A DNA stretch of 64,000 nt from Lytechinus pictus (taxonomy: Eukaryota; Echinodermata; Echinoidea; Temnopleuroida; Toxopneustidae): the NCBI RefSeq assembly GCF_037042905.1, contig NC_087261.1:18970917-19034916 (forward strand), read 5' to 3'. Of the stretch, positions 47,043-58,100 are shown piece by piece. Within the stretch, counting starts at the first letter, position 1, and every line of letters begins with the position of its first letter. The notes beneath the pieces are model-generated. The model did no database searches. It saw nothing but the letters and a program-made list of their open reading frames with translations, and was not told where the DNA came from. The position numbers and the translations under genes are program-made.

Positions 47043-47326
47043 TTCGGAGCTTCTTAGCGTCAAAAAGTGAAAATTTGTGATTATTTCTCAGACTTCAAGT
47101 GTAGATTGCGATGAAAAAGTCAATACAAGCATGTAGTGAAATGCATACCATTCGATCGCACGCAAACCAAGCTTTCAGACAATACCATTCTCGACTCGTG
47201 GGGGTGATCTTTCGCTTATTATAATGCTTTTTACCGGAGGGACTTTTTTGGTCGCATAATTGCGACGACGGTAATACGGAAGTGAGCAAATCGTGTCGCA
47301 AATATGCGACGACGGTCACGAGAGGG

Positions 47327-49073
47327 TTAAGGGGGAAAAGATTTTGATGATTGATCATTTTCCTACTATCAAGACCTTCATTAATTAATCTTGCAAATTC
47401 CATTTGTTTGTCTCCCTCTTCAGCACCAGTGTTTTAAGCACCTTTACAGCACAATGATAGCCAACAAAATTAACGTAATTAACCTCCTAATCAGGGTACT
47501 TCAATTTCCCTTTATGCGTCACTGCCAATGAATGCAATCATTGACCAAGAACAGTCACTGAACTTCATGTTAATGACCCCATCTCCAAACTTGTTTTAGT
47601 TGTTGTTTTTTAAAGTAAATATAAAATTTATTTTCCTTCCCCTTTCACCACTTAAAAAAAATTGTTCCCTTTAATACCTGTTAGAGGTTTCTTTACCCTA
47701 AATTGCCAACAAATTACAGTTCAATACTTTGTAAACTATATCAGCTTCATTATCATGTAACCTATGCCTTATCAGTCTGGTTTAATTACATGTGCATTGT
47801 AATTTTAATTATAATTATTTCACCTTTGTTTCTTTAAATTGATTTAGTTTCATATAGAAATCGGTTTTCCTGTAGATATTCAGTTCATGAATCCCTGAAG
47901 ATGATCTAAAAATTTGAACACTCTCTATGAAACAACTTGGAGTTTTATTTCTATTATCTTTGACTTTCCTAAATTTGACATACATGTAGGAAGGAAGGAA
48001 ATTTAGTCTAACCACTGATGCTCCTGCTCCTGTACACTGATGTGTACCTCCTATAAGCATGTTTTCTATGATATTACAGAGTGGTGATTGGCACACTGCA
48101 TCCCAGAATAAAGCAATCCAACATTCCTGGGACTGTTTCCATGACATTTGCTCTGGTGACAATTGCTCCGCTGCAAATTACACACACACACACACTAATT
48201 GAATGACCAACTTCAACTCTGGGTTTAACAATATGTTCTCTACCCTAAACCTACATGTAACATAAAACCCTATTGCAACCCTAAACCTAACCCTACATCT
48301 TAGAGGAAATCATGCTCGGAGAAAAATAAGTGAAATTTCGTTATATATATACATCGCCACAAAATTAAGATTTTCATAATTATTTTTTTACCTGTGATAT
48401 GAAAGAAGAGTTTGAAATTTCATTGTAAAAAAAAACGAATTATGCAGGAAAACAAGTAAGAGTCAAGATTTGTCAATGACGGCCAGGCGTGAAAAAGGGG
48501 TGCTGCATTTGTTTTGTATTGCTTTGTTAACTTTCATTAATAACTGAGGTGTATCGTTTGTGACATGCTTCTGTATTGTTTGTAATCTGGCATGTACATG
48601 AGCAGTTATGTATTTGGTCTCAAATTAGATTGTTGTCAAATTTGCTATTACAATTTTTTATTTGAATTGTGATATTTATCTCTGAAGACACGTTTCCCTT
48701 TTTCTTGGACACACTGTGCAATGGGACTGCTAGCGATGTAAAGCAAATGAATTGAATTCAAGCTGAAGTACTGGTGCACTATATTTAGGGACAGCAATTT
48801 TCTGATTTTGAAACCTGCAATTCCACTTCAAACATGATCAAAATTGTAAATTCTCTTTTGCCATAGAAAACATGAATTCCTCATTTAAATGCCAAGGTAA
48901 ATTGAATGAATTTTCACATGTATGAAAAATTAAGAACCAAAATAGATTATCCTTTTTGTAATCCGAAACTCACTGTCCCTGTCCATGTACAGTAGATTAA
49001 TCTACAAGGCAGTAGGGTTTGTCTAATTTAAATCCTGTCAAATGCTCGCCATTTTGTTTCATTTTTCCCCCAG
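47327..49073. other. Spacer before TM9SF4
   Basis: Unremarkable AT-rich DNA. A short (CA)n run lies at 48179-48196 and several CCTAAACC motifs at 48230-48295. No exon was recognised. It would be the first intron of TM9SF4 if the leader exon lies further upstream. Confidence 0.5.
49047..49073 (+). promoter_or_regulatory. TM9SF4: YY1-like motif and acceptor-like tract before TM9SF4 ATG
   Basis: CGCCATTTTG at 49047-49056 matches the YY1 core often found just after transcription starts. The tract TTTCATTTTTCCCCCAG immediately before the ATG could instead be a 3' splice site. Only one of these may be used; the sequence does not decide. Confidence 0.4.
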
Positions 49074-49184
49074 ATGTGGTCAATTGCGGTACTTGTGCTC
49101 GTTGCAGCCAGTATGGCAGATGCTTTCTATGTTCCTGGTGTTGCCCCCGTCGAGTTCACCAAAGGACAAGACGTCGCCATCAAG
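49074..49184 (+). CDS. TM9SF4: TM9SF4 exon with start codon
   Basis: 37 codons: signal peptide and [20 protein letters not shown]. The donor is AAG-gtaaga, phase 0. Confidence 0.93.
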
Positions 49185-52100
49185 GTAAGATAATCAGGCC
49201 CATAGAAGCCAATTGTAACAATTTCAAATGAGTTGATACAGAATCTAATAAAATGATCACCAAAGTATCTGATTGTATAAAATACAAAATATGTGCCAAA
49301 ATCAGAGTCTGGGAGAAATAGTGTAAACTTTGCTGAGAAAACGGCCAAATAGGCACAGCATTCCAGTCAGATATCGGGTCTTTTCAAAGCAATTATAATA
49401 CACTGTCCCACATGTGCTTTTCTGCGTTGGTGATCTTCAGTGTACCGTAATTGTTTTCCATCCTTTAATACAGATTTCATGATTTCATCAAAGTTAATTT
49501 TATGTCATTGTGCCAGATCTCTATAGATCTACAATTAGCCATGGTTTTACACACTTTCTCGTGAAATCGGTGTTTACTAGATTATTCATTTTATCTGTAA
49601 TACAATTTGGTAATTGACCATACACTGTTGGGCTGGTTTTCGTGATTGGTTGAATCACATAATATACTATACTTCATGTACATTACAATGATCATAATGT
49701 CAAGATCATTTGCCATAATATTCAACACAGTTCAGTTTACTTTTCTCTAGAGATCACAATTCCCATGATTATGTACAATTTAATCAAAGTCCCTTTATCC
49801 TGTTTTCCAAGTCACAAAAGCCTCTGAATGTCCATCTGCAGTACCGGTATGTGACATGCACATATTCTTGAACTTGCCCTTACTTAGTTTAGACAGTGAA
49901 AAATTCATCTAAATTTCAAGAGGTATTAGATAAAATTTAGGTTAATCAATGTGGTAACCACTGCTTGAAAGTTTGTAAGTCTATGATTCTCCATTTTTTG
50001 GCTGGTACATTTGTACATGTACTGTACATTTTTGGCATACCTGTAGTTGTGTAAGATTCAGAAAGCATGCCACATGTACTGTACATCTATACGATACCAG
50101 TAGAAATTAGCTTCAAACACAGCTTCTGGATTTTCATGGTGTCAAATTCTCAAAGACTAGCGGCAACATAATGGGAAAGCAGCTCTGCAAGATATGGGGT
50201 CCATCTACATCTACATGTAATTCATAATATTGTACTAACAAATTTATACAACCCAATCCAAAATAGAATTTAGACTTAGGGTTTGCAGAAAAGTCTATGA
50301 TAAAATATCAAAATTCACAGTTCATTTTTTGGGCACAGTATTCTAAGAAATCAAGTGTCACAGTTCATTTTTGGGCACAGTATTCTAAGAAATCAACTGT
50401 CACAGTTCATTTTTTGGGACACAGCATTCTAAGAAATCAAGTGTCACAGTTCATTTTTTGGGCACAGTATTCTAAGAAATCCAGTGTCACAGTACATTTT
50501 GGGGCACGTACAGTGTACATTTTTATATGTAATGTGCAAAAATGTCAGATATTGATCTGAACTTGTTTACTACATATATGAATTTTCTTTTTTTTTGGTC
50601 ACATACACCACTATTTGGATCTTCTTATTTACAAGGCCATCCAATGCCATGGCCGCTCTTCCAGATATTTGTAGAATTAAGGCCAAAATACATGTAAGAT
50701 GCCCTTTTTACCTGTGGCCTTGGTGCCCTTTAATTTGGTAATCCAGGCAATGTGTCTCGTTGAAAACTACATTTTATGGTACTATTGATGCCCTGTTTGA
50801 TGCCTTACATGTCCACTAAAGTGAGCACTGCCATCCCTTTCCTTTATAAACAGTGCTTCCTAAAAAAAATTGGTCTTGCCCCTTTGAATTCTTAATTTGA
50901 ACCCTTTATTTCAATTTCTCAATTTTCCCAGGGAGTAAAGCTGACAAGTACAAAGACTCAGCTACCCTACGAATACTACTCCGTGAAACTGTGCCCTCCA
51001 GTCGCCGGCAATATTGTCCATGAATCAGAGAATCTTGGAGAAGTGTTGAGAGGAGATAGGATCGTCAATACAAACTATATGGTAAGTCACTGTTTTTGTC
51101 AAATAATTAAAGCCTTAAGGGACCACCAATTGTCTATGAGCAAATCCAAAACATGTGGGAAATAGAGCTTGGAATGTCTAATTTTCCCTCCCTTCATAAT
51201 AAATCTATTCAAAATCATACTTCTACAATTTATCTTCCCTTCATGTAATTTGGATTACATACATGTACATTTAATGGAATGTGTACAATACAATGCCTGG
51301 TTCTACACATATGAGCAAAAAAAAGGATGTGATTCACTCCAATATTTATAGTGCTCAATGTAGATCTACATGTACACGTAAACTTTAATGAAAAGTCTCT
51401 CACATTTTTTAAATCACATGTGCTTGAAGTTATTCCCTACCCTGAATTTAACATTATACTATGCTTGACATACATGTAGGAAATCTATGTTAACACGTGG
51501 CAGTTGCAGGTACCTATGTTATTCAGCCAGGGTTTCAATGGTTGAATAACTTTCAATTACTCGTAAATATTGACATAAGGCTTCAGCAGTGTAATTGTGG
51601 TACACTGTACGTTCAATTGTTTAAAACTGAATAAAGAGGTCCATGTATGAGATCTGTTTGGTGGATGGGGCATAAGACGGGGGAAAAGTGGGTGTGGTTT
51701 TATACACTGTAGATGGATGAAGTTTACTACAGTACATGTACATGTAGTTGTACATGTAAGCTACTATTAAGTCTCTTTTCAATTGGTCTAATTCCTGCAT
51801 GTACTGATAGAACTGTTCAATGTAGATTGTCGAATGCCGCCCATTTGACCTACTGTCTATAGATGCAAATACCCATAGTTTTGGGGGACCCTGACCTGGA
51901 ACTTGTCAGTGCTCATAAGTTGACGGATGCATTTACCATCGTACATTACTATTTCTATTTTACTGATGACCACCAGTGATTATTTGGTAGGGACTGATGA
52001 CCGCTAAAATAAAAATAAAACATAAGAAATTCAATATCACCAAATACTACATGTACATGAATATCAAGCACTTTCTAGGACTTATGTGGAGTGTAGTGGC

Positions 52101-55100
52101 CCAGTGGATAAGTCTCCGGACTTTGAAACAGAGGGTCGTGGGTTCAAACCCCAGCCATGGCATAGCTTCCTTCAGCAAGGAATTTATCCACGGTGTGCTG
52201 CACTCGACCCAGGTGAGGTAAATGGGTACCGGCAGGAACTAATTCCTCAAAAAGCTGTGTGCACCTGAATATATAGCGGGGGTAATAATAAAAGCAGGGC
52301 CCGCTGGGAGAACAGTTTCCTGAACTGAAGTGGCTACCCTGGGTAAATATACTGTTATTATTATTATTATTATACTTTCTTCAACATGTAGATCCCTTTT
52401 ATACCTGTATGTACAGTATCAAAGCTTCATGTTCCTTTGACCACCCAAGTAGAGAATACATGTATGGAAAAATGAGTACCGAACAGGATTTCTTAATTTT
52501 CTTGCTTGAATATACATGTACATGTATCGGCCTGTAACATTATAATCCATGTGTGTGGTCAATGTATTTTTGTTTTGTCTGTTTGTGACTCTTAATACCC
52601 CACTTCTGAAATGTAACAGAGTAACTAAAAGCCACAAACCATTATATATGTAGATCGATACTAATGTATCTTATTTTTTTCTTGTATAGGTCAAGATGAA
52701 GACTGACCACAGTTGTTTGGTTCTTTGCGAGGTAGAGTTCGACAAAAAAGAATTGAAGACGCTCGTCGACAGGATCAAAGAAGATTACAGCGTTCATTTG
52801 TGAGTACACACACTGGGAATAATTGTTTTGGTATCGCATGGCAATTTATTCCAGATTTTTTAAAGACTGCTACAAAAAAAATTGTTTGTGGAGCAAATTT
52901 ATTTAGGACTGTACAGACTTCAGTTGATTGATACATGTAGCGTTTCTCTTATGACCAAAAATGCTAATCAAATTTGGCATGGCAAAATTAATTCCAGATA
53001 CAGTATTTTGGGTGGGATTCTCACTCTTGTAGCAGTGGTTTAGTTTATTCCTCTGGTTATATGTTTAGAGTCACCAAGTCTTAATATGAAACAGGCTTTA
53101 ATTAGAGCATTTGTTTCCAGAATAAGAAGGGTACCAGCTTATAAACCGGTTATGGCATGCATTACATACATGTATTAGAATGTACATGTGGGTGTACATA
53201 AATGTATGTTCATTGTAGGTCACTGTGTGCTAAAATGAGAGATAGGGTGAGGGAGGGGCCAAAAAAGGGGTGGGGACACTAGCGTACCTAAGGGGGGGGG
53301 CAGACTGCCCCCCTGACGAGTCACAACTGATCTAGGGGACGTTCCCCCCCCCCTGTTGAGAAGCAAAATTAATAATTTGTAATGTAAATTTAAAAAGAAA
53401 ACCGACGTGTGCCCCCGTCTTTTGAACTTGAAGCCCCCTTTTTTTTCCTTTTTTTTCCTGGTACGAAATGTCCTATATTTGCGGTTGAAGACCTATTTTT
53501 TTTTTTTTTTTTTTGCTTGTCAATTTTTTCGCGGACGAAATATCCTCCAAAAATTTTGCCCCCCCTTTGGAAAATCCTGGGTACGCTGCTGGGTGGGGAG
53601 ATTGTGGAATTATCTCCTTTTACATCCCCTGCACCCCTCCCCCTCTATTATTAATTTCCTGTATGTTTTATACACAACCACCATGCCGATATGCACCAGT
53701 TTGCCTACCCAACACCGTTGGGTGCCCTTCCCCATAAAGAATTATTAAAGTATTCCACATAATTGCTGAAGTGTCCAATCTTCAATTTGTTGTGTCTTTG
53801 AGTATAGTAATAACAGGGGCATGCATCAGCTTCATATGTATTTCACATTTAATTGAATGTAATCTGCATAAAAACAACACTCCAGCAGATGATATTGATT
53901 CTTATGATATTGATCTTGCTGTTGGGATAGAAAGAAACAAAAATAGGTGGGTATATTGTATGTTACACATAAATTATTAATCAAGCAGAAATGTCTTCCA
54001 TTTGATGTTGCATACATCAATAGTGGCTTCACCTTTTTTAAGAGAGAAAGATACATGTAGGTTGGAGATGGACATGATTTGTTAATTAAATACTAAAAAT
54101 GTAAAATGCCAAAAAAATTGTATGTATGTCACCACCAGTAACTACATGTCCTGCCCAAATTAAAAAAATGTGCTTTTGAATCTGTGGTCTGAAAAAATGT
54201 ATTCTGAAACTGGAGTGGGCTAAGCTTTCATACATTACATACTATGTATTTTAATATTTACTTAGCATTTTGTCATTGGAACATCCTCATATTAGGGTTA
54301 AGACCCCTCCCCCTTCCCTAGCCCCATTGATTTCCTGAGGGTAGGGAAATTTGTTGTTGTCTGAAAAGCATATTCGTGTATACATGTATGATTGTACTCT
54401 TTATTCATTAATTTCTAAAACTTGACTTTCTGAACAGGATTTCAGACAACCTACCAGCTGCTACTAAAATTCAAATAGATAATGAAGATGAGTTCCAGTA
54501 TGCTCATGGCTACAAGCTGGGTTTCGTCGCTAACAAAAAGGTGAGAAGTGCAGTATAAACTAATTCTAGCTCTCAACAATGACCAAATGTTCCTGGATGT
54601 AGTATAGCACTTCTTGAATTTGCCATTCACTTTTTGCACTGAACTAGAAATTCTACTTCCTGTTCGGTTATGTGTGACCCAACAACTTCCAGTCTACCCT
54701 TACCATCTAGGTAGCGCTAGTCTAGTCAGGTTTGCTTTCGCACCTTCATCTCATTCTAATCTTACATTCCGAGGAGGTATCAGAGTGAACCTTGCTACTT
54801 GGTGTTATCCCTCTTACTGAAGGCCTATACTACATTCATGCTGGGTCACATAAGTAAATGGCATGAGCTACATCCAGTAAATTTTAGTTATTTTGGGGGT
54901 CAAAAGTGAGAATTGAATGAGTACATTCAGTGGGCTGGGTCAATGAGGCGAAGGGTCTGGGTCAATAAGGCAGGGGGTCTGTGAGGCCGAGTGTTACCTT
55001 TGTTTGTCTATGTACATCAAAAGATTTTCCGCTTATTAGCCTGATCTTGAATGTAAACTGAAATATATACACTCTAGCAAACGCTATTGTAATTTTTCAC

Positions 55101-58100
55101 CAAATAGAAGTCAGCCATGCATCTTTGGGGCATGTTTTGACTATTCAAAGCAAGGGTTGGATGATTGAGCTCAGCAGAATATAAATTTTGATGTCGATAA
55201 ACGTAATACTTGACCCCGTGTACCCTTGGCCTCGTGAGAAGACCCCCCCCCCCATGTAGTAATGGTTAGCATGCATTGTTCTTGGTTTATAGTGAGAAAG
55301 AGACAATCCCCTTTGGTATAAAAAAATGCAATCGGTCAACAACCGTTTTGTCTACTTTCCATTTGGTCTGATCCCACATGGTCTATTCAGAGTTCATTTA
55401 CAACCAGTTTGTCTGTTAACCAGCCAATTCACCATTTTGTCTTATTTCCAGTTTATAGGCTATATGCACTTTTGTCTAATACCAACTTCGTCAAACACCA
55501 TTTAGTCGATATCGTTCATTGGTGAACTGAACTTTTTATTTTGTTTGACAAAATTCAAAATAACTAGAGTTTAATTCGTCATGCGGACGAATTAGGTGGT
55601 CTGTCATGATTTTTCATTCAGTGTCGGCTAATGTTGTATGGAATGAATCACTTAGATATGATTGATAATCTTGATCACAGACATCATAGGAATAAATTTT
55701 GACCATTGCTAAATGTGATTATTAATATGGTGATGACAATCGCGGATGATTATAATGATGGTGGTGATAATGCAAAACGGTAAATACGAAATGAAGTTTG
55801 GAGCACGTAAAACGCCTTAAAAACTCCTCAAAATTTTCAGACGATTTTACCAAAATTGGTTTTCCAAAATTGCGCAATGAAAGGCGCCTTCATTTTCACA
55901 GCAGCTAATTTTTAATCGACAGTACTTAAATGTTTTTTATGCAAAATCTTTTGAAAAATTCTTTGTACTGTCAGCAATTTTTAAAAAAATTTCAAGCAAG
56001 AATTTTTACAATATCAGTGGGTATGAATTTCACAGAATATTTGAAAATTCATAGGTGATACTTTTTGAAAACTAAAATATCTTTGATATTTTCATTCAAA
56101 ATTTCTGCTAAATTTCAATAATCTTTAATGAGAAGTTTCACAATGCTACAATTTCACAGCATTCACTTCAATACAAATCAGTGATGTATTTGATAAAAGA
56201 ATTAAGTAGAATTTTTGGAGTAAATGTTTGCAAAATTTCTGCAAATTTCTAAACATTTCACATAATATTTTCCGTCAAGAATTTTCAATATCCATATTTC
56301 AATTGTGTAAGACTTCGGCATTTACTTGAAAATTATTACTTGATGATTTTTGCTGAAAAACGTCAGGTAAAAGATTCAAATACTAGCGATTTTCCGTAAA
56401 ATTTCGGGAAAATGTGTAATTAACGAAATTGCAAAATTTTTCATTTCATAGAAGGTACCTGAAAATTTGTTATACGTAAAAGTTAGTAAAAATGACATTT
56501 AAAAAAAATCCAGGAATTTCCGCAAAAAGTCCGGAATGAAATTTTTTTAACCCAATAGCGTCTCAATATAGCAGTGTTTCCTAAACAAATGCATAAATGA
56601 TGTTGTACAATGTTAAAATTACCCCTTAAAAGGTTCAGGCAAAATTTCAAAAAATGTCCTACATAAAAAACCGCAAAGCAAGGTGGTTTGAAATTTTCAG
56701 AAAGACCGTACAATTGTTGATAAAAAATGTCCTTAAAAATTTCTCAAAAATTAGGTCCAGAAAAAATTTGAAAAAACTTAAAGGGGAATCCAGCCTTGGC
56801 CATAAAATGTTGTGTTGGGAAGGAGAAAAATAAATCAAACAGAATGGTGAAAGTTTGAAAGAAATCGGACAAGCAACAAGAAAGTTATAGCTGTTTTAAA
56901 ATTGAGATCACTAATACTATGTAGATTTCAAATTGGCAACTGGGGAAGTAACTTGTGACAAGAGGCAAGGACAACTTTCCCATAGGCCATGTACTTTATT
57001 ATCAGGATTTGTGGTTTTCTCCTAAGTACCCAATTCCCTGGGGCAGTAATCTAAATATAACCCAGGTAGTATATTGTTTTATGTCCTCATGAAAGAAAAA
57101 TATAATTTGAAATAAAACTTTCAGGGAAAATGACATTTTAGCCACAATATGCATTGGAGTACATGAAAGAGTAGTCCTTGCCTTACATCACTATGACATC
57201 CCATATGCGGCCAATTTGAAGTCTCCATGGGTATAGTGATTACCAATATTTACAACTTTTAAAAATTCATAACTTTCTTGTTGTTTGTCCAATATTGTTC
57301 AAACTTTCACCTATCAACTTGTCCGATTTTTCTTTTCCTTATAAAAACAAGTTTTCATTTGGGTTGGATTCCCCTTTAAACAAGTCATAACACATTAATG
57401 CTGTGGTCAAAAGTGAAAATTATTCAACGTTATTTGTAGAGAAATGTCTTCACTACATCATATCAAAATTTGGGAGAAAACTGACCAGTAACAACGAAGA
57501 TACAATCAAATACGTTGACGTATGTTGCAAAAATATGTAATTTTCACCAATAACTTAATTTTGACGTAATTATGAAATTTCCAAATAAGATATTGACTAT
57601 ATCCAAGAGTGAGGAGAAAGTTGGGGGTCAACGGACTCCCTGAAGAGCTACAGTGAGTTTTATATAGGCATATTTTTGCCCATTTATGACTTATTTTTGT
57701 GAGTTTGCACGCGCGAGTAATGCAAATTTGAATGGACGCACATTCCCGTATTATTGGTTGTAAGAGGCTGAGTGAGGTATCAAATTAATCAGAAGATAAT
57801 GGACAATGGACAGACATAAAATAGATGGTGACTTGAAGATGCATGCCGATGGTAGGTGCAAGAACGCACACGCATACCTGTGCACGCGCAAATTCTTGAC
57901 ATGCTCAAAATGACCTGAAACGTACCCAAACTTGACCACGGTCGATTTGGGGAATTTTAAAATTTTGACGCGCGCGTACGTGCGCGTCGTGACCTTTGCA
58001 TGACCTCTGATGACATGTCCTGATGACCTGTCACCTGAACTTGATATGATGCAAATATGAATGATTTTTTATGATTAGTTGCGATGATATGATCAATCAT

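Larger units (their letters stand above)
41563..47326 (-). mobile_element. piggyBac-family DNA transposon (about 5.8 kb)
   Basis: The left terminal repeat at 41563-41576 (CCCTATCGTGACCG) and right terminal repeat at 47313-47326 (inverse reads CCCTCTCGTGACCG) match at 13 of 14 bases. Each is flanked outside by TTAA (41559-41562 and 47327-47330), the target site piggyBac elements duplicate. The transposase is on the minus strand close to the right end. Just inside the right end is a repeat pair, TCGCATAATTGCGACGACGG and TCGCAAATATGCGACGACGG. The left 2.3 kb holds no transposase sequence but includes younger insertions (42018-42258, 42886-43070) and a 92-bp tandem array. The left border could belong to another copy, but the terminal match argues for one element. 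Confidence 0.85.

Noticed and set aside
48230..48300. Telomere-like CCTAAACC repeats
   Set aside because: Only a few scattered, imperfect motifs; no array.
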